Assembly (NCBI GenBank): GCA_025355935.1
Contig: JANXYS010000217.1
Coordinates: 1-5,049, forward strand
Direction: 5' to 3'
DNA from: Chitinophagales bacterium
GTDB taxonomy: Bacteria > Bacteroidota > Bacteroidia > Chitinophagales > Chitinophagaceae
DNA length: 5,049 nucleotides
Numbering within the stretch: position 1 is the first letter of the stretch; each line of letters opens with the position of its first letter. The translations under genes and the position numbers were made by a program. Below are positions 1 through 4,522 of this stretch, piece after piece. The notes beneath the pieces were generated by a model. That model did not search any database. It was not told where the DNA came from and worked only from the letters and a program-made list of their open reading frames with translations.

Positions 1-51
1 TGTAGCCTGGCGTAATTTATTAATATCTGCTGCTGTTATAGTTGCACTCAT
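1..51 (-). CDS. tsf: Elongation factor Ts, N-terminal fragment (cut by window edge)
   Basis: Only the first 17 codons are present: ATG at 51-49, reading MSATITAADINKLRQAT and running off the left edge. EF-Ts is the cytoplasmic guanine-nucleotide exchange factor that regenerates EF-Tu-GTP. Its N-terminus is a small UBA-like domain that typically begins with a short lead-in and then a 'V/I..LR..T' pattern, which fits INKLRQAT here. Position also supports the call, because tsf follows rpsB in most bacteria. Upstream on the coding strand, AAAGGG lies about 9 nt before the ATG, a modest Shine-Dalgarno-like match that the other ribosomal genes here lack. The identification rests on 17 residues plus gene order. 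Confidence 0.85.
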   Translation of the reverse strand, partial: MSATITAADINKLRQAT

Positions 52-65
52 GATAAATTTCCCTT

Positions 66-79
66 TCTGCGTTAGCAGA
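66..79 (-). promoter_or_regulatory. Small hairpin and SD-like site just before tsf
   Basis: On the coding (minus) strand TCTGC (79-75) and GCAGA (70-66) form a 5-bp stem around the 4-nt loop TAAC, ending just upstream of the purine-rich AAAGGG that precedes the tsf ATG. The hairpin is close enough to the initiation region to affect ribosome access. It is short, and may be chance. No function is shown by the sequence alone. Confidence 0.25.
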
Positions 80-110
80 GTTAGATTTAAAGTTTACAAT
101 TTAGTTCAAA

Positions 111-139
111 CCGCTCATTGATTTCTTAATGAATGGCGG
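111..139 (-). promoter_or_regulatory. Bulged stem-loop in the rpsB-tsf gap
   Basis: The gap of 206 bp between the rpsB stop and the tsf start contains no credible gene. It holds an inverted repeat: CCGC TCATT (111-119) against AATGA (128-132) and GCGG (136-139), giving nine base pairs with a 3-nt bulge (133-135) and an 8-nt loop (120-127). There is no T-tract directly after it on the minus strand, so it is not a classic intrinsic terminator. An mRNA-processing site, partial attenuator or translational control element between S2 and EF-Ts are all possible. I saw no TAnnTTTG promoter in this gap. Confidence 0.4.
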
Positions 140-257
140 GGTCGTACAAGTTAGAATTACAACGTTCACTACACAAAAAAGTGACTACGCAGGATAATCC
201 AGTGCACCTTCTATAGCGTTTGAATCTTCGTTGGTTGTGATAAACGAATGATACAAG

Positions 258-1166
258 TTAGCGTGCGCCACCTGGAGCTCCACCACCCGCTGGCCTTCTG
301 CCACCCGCAGATGGACCCGGTACACGACGTTTAGCTGGAGCACCACCACGGGCAGGGCCACCGGCACCACGCCTGTTACGGTCGTCGCCTTCGCCGGCTT
401 TTTGCTCAAAGCGGGCTGCTTTTGCTTCTGCGCTTTCTTCACTTTCGTCGCCACCATCCTCATCTTTGTTGGCCTGACGTTCTGCCAAACCTTCTGCGAT
501 GGCAGCGGTGATATAATTAACGATAATTGCAATTGACTTGGTTGCATCATCATTTGAAGGAATCGCAAAATCAACTTTGTTAGGATCAGAATTGGTATCA
601 ACCATTCCGAAAGTGCTAATGTTTAAACGCTTTGCCTCAGATAGAGCGATATGCTCATGGCCAATATCAACCATGAAAAGAGCTGCAGGTACACGGGAAA
701 TCTGAGCGATACCGCCAAGAACCTTATCCATTTTATCTTTCTCGCGTGTAAGCGTCAGACGTTCCTTTTTGTTGAGGTTTTCGGCGCTACCGTCCCCAAG
801 CATTTTTTCAATGCTCTGCATTTTCTTTACGCTTTTGCGAACAGTATTAAAATTGGTCAGCATACCACCCAACCAGCGTTCAGTTACGAATGGCATGTTC
901 ACGCGTTTAGCGCTTTCCATTACGATCTCTTTAGCTTGTTTTTTTGTGGCAACAAACATGATCTTTTTACCGCTGCGGGCAATAGCTTTAAGAGCCGATG
1001 CTGCTTCCTGTAATCCTTCAACCGTTTTATTAAGATCTATAATATGGATCCCTTTCTTCTCGGCGAAGATGTAAGGAAGCATCTTTGGATTCCACTTTTT
1101 CTTTAAATGACCAAAGTGAACGCCTGCTTCTAAAAGCTGTTGCTGTAAGGAAGTGTTATTTTCCAT
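258..1166 (-). CDS. rpsB: 30S ribosomal protein S2 with long low-complexity C-terminal tail
   Basis: S2 is a structural protein of the small ribosomal subunit, on the body/head interface near S1. The family pattern is clear across residues 1-230: LLEAGVHFGH (11-20), WNPKMLPYIFAEKKGIHIIDL, TERWLGGMLTNF (95-106), VDIGHEHIALSEAKRL, DTNSDP (190-195) and AIPSNDDA (201-208). The protein is 302 aa, against 241 in E. coli. The surplus is a bipartite tail: an acidic part (about 234-262, rich in D/E) and then a Gly/Ala/Pro/Arg-rich part (about 263-302) with RR and RGG-type spacing. The ATG at 1166 directly precedes the conserved N-terminus. No Shine-Dalgarno is visible and the upstream region is A/T-rich. 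It is third in the operon, 99 bp after rpsI. Confidence 0.97.
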   Translation of the reverse strand: MENNTSLQQQLLEAGVHFGHLKKKWNPKMLPYIFAEKKGIHIIDLNKTVEGLQEAASALKAIARSGKKIMFVATKKQAKEIVMESAKRVNMPFVTERWLGGMLTNFNTVRKSVKKMQSIEKMLGDGSAENLNKKERLTLTREKDKMDKVLGGIAQISRVPAALFMVDIGHEHIALSEAKRLNISTFGMVDTNSDPNKVDFAIPSNDDATKSIAIIVNYITAAIAEGLAERQANKDEDGGDESEESAEAKAARFEQKAGEGDDRNRRGAGGPARGGAPAKRRVPGPSAGGRRPAGGGAPGGAR

Positions 1167-1265
1167 TGTATGTTATTGAAGTAATTTTTAATATTGATAT
1201 ATAATACATCATCCCGGATAAGAATCTTTTCAGACATCCAAGACCAAGCATTCGCGATGTTCTGA
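1167..1265 (-). other. rpsI-rpsB intergenic spacer with a weak stem-loop
   Basis: This 99-bp spacer is much longer than the 6-bp rplM-rpsI gap. On the minus strand AGAACATC (1263-1256) can pair with GATGTCT (1238-1232) with one bulged nucleotide, giving a 7-bp stem with a 17-nt loop. The remainder is A/T-rich up to the rpsB ATG. I found no TAnnTTTG promoter here. The spacer may host an S2 leader or a processing site, but the structure is weak and this is inference. Confidence 0.25.
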
Positions 1266-1655
1266 TTAACGCTTGCTGAACTGGAAGCTTTTCCTTGCCT
1301 TTTTGCGACCTGGTTTTTTCCGCTCAACGCTACGTGGATCACGCTTTAAAAGACCTGCAGCTTTCAGAGCCGGACGGTAGTCAGCGCTTACTTCAAGTAA
1401 TGCACGGGCGATACCTAATTTTGCAGCTTCAGCCTGGCCCTTAACTCCACCACCTGTGGCGTTAATAACAATGTTGAATTTGTCGGTGCTTTCAACAGTT
1501 TTTAGAGGAGCTTCAACCTGGTTTTGCAGGTATACTAGCGGAAAGTATGTTTTGTAGTCTTTACCGTTAACTGTAATGGTTCCTTCGCCACGGCTAAGGA
1601 AAACACGTGTTACAGCCTCTTTTCTACGGCCAACTGCGTTTTTTTGCTTTTCCAT
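1266..1655 (-). CDS. rpsI: 30S ribosomal protein S9
   Basis: S9 is a small-subunit head protein whose extended C-terminal tail reaches the P-site tRNA. The 129-aa protein has the usual family length. Signature segments are visible: GRRKEAVTRVFLSRGEGTITVNG (9-31), the ATGGGVKGQAEAAKLGIARALL segment (66-87), the LKRDPR(S)VERKKPGRKKAR basic stretch (103-121), and the terminal FQFSKR, whose SKR end is the conserved tRNA-contacting tip. It starts with ATG at 1655, six bases after the rplM stop codon, so the two genes are co-transcribed as in most bacteria. No Shine-Dalgarno is evident; the short spacing suggests re-initiation after L13. Confidence 0.98.
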   Translation of the reverse strand: MEKQKNAVGRRKEAVTRVFLSRGEGTITVNGKDYKTYFPLVYLQNQVEAPLKTVESTDKFNIVINATGGGVKGQAEAAKLGIARALLEVSADYRPALKAAGLLKRDPRSVERKKPGRKKARKSFQFSKR

Positions 1656-1661
1656 TTATGA

Positions 1662-2141
1662 TTATTTTTTAGAACCTGGTTGAGCAGGTGTAAGTTTTGT
1701 GAAAGTTAATGCTGATGGCTTTTGTGCTCCGTGTGGATGTTCTGCACCCTGGTAAACAAATAATTTTTTGTACATCTGGCGTCCCAGGCGATTTTTTGGC
1801 AACATACCTTTAATGGCTCTTTCGATAACCACTTCAGGGCGGCGTTTCAACAGGTCCTTTGCTATTTCAGCTTTTTGACCACCTGGGTAGCCGCTAAAGG
1901 TTAGGTATTCTTTATCGTCCATTTTAGTACCCGTGAATTTTACTTTTTCACAGTTGGTAACAATAACGAAGTCTCCGCAATCAACGTGTGGAGTGTAATA
2001 GGCTTTGTTCTTACCACGGAGAACGGACGCAATTTTTGCGCACATACGACCAACGGTTTGATTAGTACCGTCCACAACGTACCAGTCGTGTTTTACGGTA
2101 GCCTCGTTCGCATGTTTAGTGGTGAAATGTAATTTGCTCAT
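1662..2141 (-). CDS. rplM: 50S ribosomal protein L13
   Basis: L13 is an early-assembly large-subunit protein that binds 23S rRNA. The family signature is clear: W20-YVVDG, TVGRMCAKIASVLRGKNK (29-46), PHVDCGDFVIVTN, then FTGTKMDDKEYLTFSGYPGG (69-88) and KGMLPKNRLGRQM (111-123), followed by LFVYQGAEHPHGAQKP. At 159 aa it is slightly longer than the usual 142-150, through a short C-terminal extension (about 143-159) ending in PGSKK. It is the first gene of the operon. The ATG at 2141 lies about 50 nt downstream of a strong Bacteroidota-type promoter, with a hairpin in the leader. The sequence before the ATG (AAAAATAGAACA) has no Shine-Dalgarno, as is common in this phylum. Confidence 0.98.
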   Translation of the reverse strand: MSKLHFTTKHANEATVKHDWYVVDGTNQTVGRMCAKIASVLRGKNKAYYTPHVDCGDFVIVTNCEKVKFTGTKMDDKEYLTFSGYPGGQKAEIAKDLLKRRPEVVIERAIKGMLPKNRLGRQMYKKLFVYQGAEHPHGAQKPSALTFTKLTPAQPGSKK

Positions 2142-2153
2142 TGTTCTATTTTT

Positions 2154-2180
2154 AAGTTTGCCCGGCTATCCCCGGGACTT
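2154..2180 (-). promoter_or_regulatory. Bulged hairpin in the rplM mRNA leader (candidate L13 autoregulatory element)
   Basis: In the leader, read on the minus strand, AAGT (2180-2177) plus CCCGG (2176-2172) pair with CCGGG (2165-2161) plus ACTT (2157-2154). This makes nine base pairs with a 6-nt loop GGATAG (2171-2166) and a one-sided 3-nt bulge CAA (2160-2158). It lies 12 nt before the rplM start, between the promoter and the gene. Leaders that bind L13 are known in Firmicutes, and leader candidates have been proposed for Bacteroidia; I cannot test a match. The strong GC core in an A/T-rich leader, the asymmetric bulge and the absence of a following T-tract favour an RNA-binding element over a terminator. 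Confidence 0.55.
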
Positions 2181-2195
2181 TTTTAATTTGGAGTG

Positions 2196-2229
2196 CAAAG
2201 GTAGGTGGAGTAAAGGAAAATAAAGCAAT
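2196..2229 (-). promoter_or_regulatory. Bacteroidota-type promoter for the rplM-rpsI-rpsB-tsf operon
   Basis: On the minus strand TACCTTTG (2203-2196) is a perfect match to the Bacteroidota -7 consensus TAnnTTTG, and it is followed by C. ATTG (2229-2226) upstream fits the -33 TTG element, with 22 bp between it and the -7 box, at the long end of normal. Transcription should start a few bases past 2196, around 2190, giving a leader of about 50 nt to the rplM ATG that includes the hairpin at 2154-2180. It is the only such consensus site placed sensibly upstream of a gene in this window. Confidence 0.7.
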
Positions 2230-2350
2230 AATCGTAGAAACTTTTTGGAGCAGTGTGTATAATACATTGGTATTCAGTAAAAAATCTGAGTGATTTTTAA
2301 AGTGCTCCCGTTGGGTAGAGCGATTACTGGGTAAATTTTTAGAATTTTAC

Positions 2351-2385
2351 GGGTGTCAACCTTATAAAGTTGACAACTTGAAACA
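2351..2385 (+). repeat. REP-like palindromic repeat, copy A
   Basis: The unit begins GGGTGTCAAC and contains the near-palindrome GTCAAC-CTTATAAA-GTTGAC (2355-2374), one mismatch from perfect (C2361 against A2368). It is followed by AACTTGAAACA. Copy B matches 33 of 35 positions in the same orientation, starting 136 bp downstream. After GTTGAC the copy carries a 10-nt insertion, AACTTGAAAC, before ACC (2385-2387). GGT at 2352-2354 could pair with that ACC if the insertion bulges out. Within it, AAGTTG-A-CAACTT (2367-2379) forms a second, competing small palindrome. Confidence 0.8.
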
Positions 2386-2486
2386 CCATGTTTACATGTG
2401 TAAATCCTCAGTTGTCGGAATTAGCCTGATGCCAGGTGGCGGTGGATGAAATATATTAATCTTGAGCTTCTGAATACAAATCTAAG

Positions 2487-2521
2487 GGGTGTCAACTTTA
2501 TAAGGTTGACAACTTGAAACA
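2487..2521 (+). repeat. REP-like palindromic repeat, copy B (overlaps transposase 5' end)
   Basis: It has the same 35-nt unit as copy A with two substitutions. The core GTCAACTTTATAAGGTTGAC (2491-2510) is again one mismatch from a perfect palindrome, now in the right arm (G2504), where a T-G wobble keeps the plus-strand hairpin. It is followed by AACTTGAAACA. The hairpin ends 21 nt before the ATG at 2532, and the TTG at 2514 that could open a longer reading frame lies inside the repeat. A transcript starting upstream would therefore carry this hairpin next to the translation start. Confidence 0.8.
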
Positions 2522-2531
2522 TCAGAAAACC

Positions 2532-3227
2532 ATGTTGAAATCACCCGTGTCAAAACGAATTGATTTTATAAATTCGGATATGCCAATTCCCATACGGTAT
2601 AGAGCCAGGTTTATTGAGAATCAATATTATCATGTGTTTAATCGAACCAATAACAAAGAACTATTATTCCTATCTGATGAGAACAGGCATTTCTTTTTAA
2701 GAAAGTTCGAAAAGCATTTGTCGCTATATCTGGATACAATTTGCTGGACCCTGCTCAACAATCACTTCCACTTTTTCGTGAAAGTCAGAGCGAAGGCAGA
2801 TATTATAGATTCCTTATTGAAGATTACTAAACTTCTTCGCCCCGATCAAACACAATACCTGGCAGGGGACGCTTCCATTAATACGCTGCTCCAGAATTCA
2901 TTTAAGCGTTTTTTTCAATCCTATGCACAGTCTTTTAATCGGGAAAATAGCCGTTCAGGCAATCTCTTTCGGAGACCTTTCCGAAGGGTAGTAATTTTCA
3001 ATGAATCTTACTTTACTGCAATAATTATTTACATTCATACGAACGCCTGGAAACATGGCTTATGCAGTGATTTTACTAATTATGAGTGGAGTTCTTATCA
3101 ATCTTTCCTTAAAGAAACAAACATCAACCTGATCCGAAAAGACGTAATAGAGTGGTTTGGGGGAATGGAGCAATTCGCGATCATCCACCAAAATTCAGCA
3201 CCCATTTATAAAAATTTAGGATTGTAA
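2532..3227 (+). CDS. REP-associated tyrosine transposase (Y1/HUH family, RAYT/TnpA_REP-like)
   Basis: The protein is a single-stranded-DNA nickase/strand-transferase of the IS200-like Y1 superfamily. Residue numbers here count from a TTG at 2514. RARFIENQYYHVFNRTNNKELLF (30-52) is the usual domain entry. CWTLLNNHFHFFVKV (77-91) contains the HUH-type histidine pair H84 and H86. FKRFFQSYAQSFNRE (130-144) carries Y137, the likely nucleophile, followed by SGNLFRRPFRRVV. IHTNAWKHGL then YEWSSYQSFL (190-199) is the conserved C-terminal block, normally HxNPVxxGL...WSSY; proline is replaced by alanine here. No stop or frameshift interrupts it. The TTG at 2514 lies inside repeat B, so ATG 2532 (231 aa) is preferred; ATG 2580 (215 aa) is also possible, because homology only begins near residue 28. 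The absence of a partner gene and the flanking palindromes favour RAYT over a classical IS200 element. Confidence 0.85.
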   Translation: MLKSPVSKRIDFINSDMPIPIRYRARFIENQYYHVFNRTNNKELLFLSDENRHFFLRKFEKHLSLYLDTICWTLLNNHFHFFVKVRAKADIIDSLLKITKLLRPDQTQYLAGDASINTLLQNSFKRFFQSYAQSFNRENSRSGNLFRRPFRRVVIFNESYFTAIIIYIHTNAWKHGLCSDFTNYEWSSYQSFLKETNINLIRKDVIEWFGGMEQFAIIHQNSAPIYKNLGL

Positions 3228-3310
3228 AAGATATCTGCGAGCTGAACAGCTTGGAAGGGCGACAACATCAACTTATTTTAGCAAATTTCAACGTGAAACG
3301 GTCTACACCT

Positions 3311-3340
3311 CGGGTGTCAACTTTATAAAGTTGACACCCG
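3311..3340. repeat. REP-like repeat, copy C: perfect 30-nt palindrome
   Basis: Positions 3311-3340 read identically on both strands, with core GTCAACTTTATAAAGTTGAC extended on both sides by CGGGT/ACCCG. It shares GGGTGTCAAC and the core with copies A and B but lacks their 10-nt insertion, so both arms are complete. It lies 83 bp after the transposase stop and 27 bp before the stop of the convergent membrane gene. As RNA it would form a very stable stem of at least 13 bp on either strand, so it could also act as a bidirectional terminator or 3'-end stabiliser. No T-tract follows on either strand. Confidence 0.85.
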
Positions 3341-3367
3341 TGATAAAATACACAAAAGATGCCACCC

Positions 3368-4522
3368 CTAAAACTCACCACTCGCACCACCGCCGCCAAA
3401 GCTACCACCCCCAAAACGCGTTTCGGGGACAGGTTGTGCGGCTGACATAGTCTCCGAAATAATTAAGCCCTCCACATTCATACCATCCACTTCAGCATCA
3501 TTGGCAGGCAGAGATGTAAACCCCCTTCGCGGAATCTTCAGGTACCTGGTAAGAATATAAGCGCCCATCAATAAAATGCCGCCGCCTAATAACATCATAT
3601 AATCGAGGGGCATAATGGTATAGTAGTACCGCACACTAATTACGCTCACCGCTAATAATAATAATCCAACTCGCAATGGAGTGCGATCTTTTCTTGAAAC
3701 TCCACAAAGGATGTAAAGGATAGGAACAAGCACCGTACAGGACCAAAAGAATGATCTCCAGGGAAGAGAATGTCCGGGAGACAACCGTAGCCCAAACCCC
3801 TTAATACTAATCTCCCGCACAACAAAATAATTGACCGACATATAAAAAGCGATAAGGCCAATAATAGAAAGGACAACCATACACGAACGATAATATCGAT
3901 GGCCTGCCTGGCTCAAATAATACTGGGAATAGAAATAAAACAATGCCGCTGTAGCCATCGAGACGAACGGAAACAATAACCTTCCAATTTCTCCATATCT
4001 AATGCAGGTAAAAAAAAGCAGTGAAAAAAATGCAGATGCTGATACTAATACCATTGCACTGTCGATGAACCGGATTATAAAGTAGATAGAAAGCAGAAGT
4101 ATAATCGCACAATTGGCCTGCGGTCTAATGTCGTAAAGCCCATTCCACCCAGCCAGCATCAACGCTCCCGAAGACCAAAGAAGCGCCGCATCAACACCGG
4201 AATGATAATGCTTTTTCTTTTGGACAAAGTACTCCAAAACAGCATAAATAGCCAGGCTGCAGAAAATCAATATGGTTGAAAACTCATGCCCAAAATTATT
4301 ATCTGTTACGAGAACGATTAATCCAACCGAAAAAAGAACAATGATGACGGTAAGAACAAATAAACCAATACTTATAAAAAAGTTTGGAGAAAAAAAAATA
4401 ACCGGGTACGTCTTTTTGATAGAATCCATTTCATCACGTGTTATTAACCCAAACGAGTACGCTTGTCGCGCTTCATGCTGAATTTCGTCATTCCTTAACG
4501 CCTCGATGCTAAATGCAATCAT
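3368..4522 (-). CDS. Polytopic membrane protein, DUF2157-like, with glycine-rich C-terminal tail
   Basis: The function is unknown. The 384-aa protein starts with a soluble stretch (1-45) containing EARQAYSFGLITRDEMDSIKKTYP, like the short N-terminal helix pair of DUF2157 membrane proteins ('G-I/L-I-x-x-E'). About ten hydrophobic segments follow, roughly at 47-73, 82-100, 112-128, 136-151, 154-173, 182-203, 212-233, 256-274, 283-298 and 305-326, so it is an inner-membrane protein. A hydrophilic tail (327-384) ends GGGSFGGGGASGEF, resembling the ends of TPM-domain/YgcG-like proteins, though no TPM domain is present. The ATG at 4522 overlaps the upstream stop by four bases (ATGA), indicating an operon and probable translational coupling. 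The DUF2157 assignment rests on recalled pattern, so family membership is moderate confidence; coding status is high. Confidence 0.8.
   Translation of the reverse strand: MIAFSIEALRNDEIQHEARQAYSFGLITRDEMDSIKKTYPVIFFSPNFFISIGLFVLTVIIVLFSVGLIVLVTDNNFGHEFSTILIFCSLAIYAVLEYFVQKKKHYHSGVDAALLWSSGALMLAGWNGLYDIRPQANCAIILLLSIYFIIRFIDSAMVLVSASAFFSLLFFTCIRYGEIGRLLFPFVSMATAALFYFYSQYYLSQAGHRYYRSCMVVLSIIGLIAFYMSVNYFVVREISIKGFGLRLSPGHSLPWRSFFWSCTVLVPILYILCGVSRKDRTPLRVGLLLLAVSVISVRYYYTIMPLDYMMLLGGGILLMGAYILTRYLKIPRRGFTSLPANDAEVDGMNVEGLIISETMSAAQPVPETRFGGGSFGGGGASGEF

Larger units (their letters stand above)
2351..3340 (+). mobile_element. REP/RAYT-type island: transposase gene with three palindromic repeats
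   Basis: A Y1-family transposase gene is bracketed by three members of one palindrome family, two in direct orientation upstream (2351-2385, 2487-2521) and one downstream (3311-3340). No target-site duplication, passenger gene or second transposase was found, so this is not an autonomous IS200/IS605 element with obvious ends. It matches the arrangement of REP-associated tyrosine transposases, which are usually single-copy and flanked by the short palindromes they process. The limits given are those of the outermost repeats and are not demonstrated element ends. The island sits between the ribosomal operon and an unrelated membrane-gene pair. Confidence 0.65.

Noticed and set aside
185..601. 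A 138-codon open frame on the minus strand inside rpsB
   Set aside because: It is another reading frame of the S2 tail and C-terminal core, where GC-rich low-complexity DNA suppresses stops. The S2 frame has clear homology and this one shows none.
651..1074. Two plus-strand open frames opposite rpsB
   Set aside because: They lie antisense to a highly conserved ribosomal gene, have no recognisable protein pattern and no promoter.
1130..1342. A 70-codon minus-strand frame spanning the rpsI end and the rpsB start
   Set aside because: It overlaps two confident genes in another frame and has no recognisable pattern.
2280..2298. AAAAATC/GATTTTT 7-bp hairpin as a terminator
   Set aside because: The stem is almost entirely A/T with no GC core, and no upstream gene on the plus strand needs a terminator there.
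2391..2404. TTTACA-TG-TGTAAA inverted repeat as a regulator operator
   Set aside because: It has only 12 paired A/T-rich positions, no matching second site and no promoter beside it. It is likely chance.
2388..2429. A 13-codon open frame starting at the ATG after repeat A
   Set aside because: It is too short, has no ribosome-binding evidence and does not resemble the transposase N-terminus. A leader peptide cannot be excluded but is unsupported.
2477..2484. Minus-strand TAGATTTG as a second Bacteroidota -7 box
   Set aside because: The matching TTG upstream is either about 10 or about 25 bp away, and the site is nearly 300 bp from rplM with a much better promoter in between.
2351..3340. The three repeats as a CRISPR array
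   Set aside because: There are only three units with irregular spacing (136 bp, then about 790 bp with a gene between), and no cas genes. Palindromic units beside a Y1 transposase fit REP elements.
3652..3876. A 74-codon minus-strand frame inside the 384-aa membrane gene
   Set aside because: It is fully contained in a longer coding frame with consistent membrane-protein character, so it is a shadow frame.
4272..4481. A 69-codon plus-strand frame opposite the membrane gene
   Set aside because: It is antisense to a confident gene, with no promoter, ribosome-binding site or recognisable pattern.
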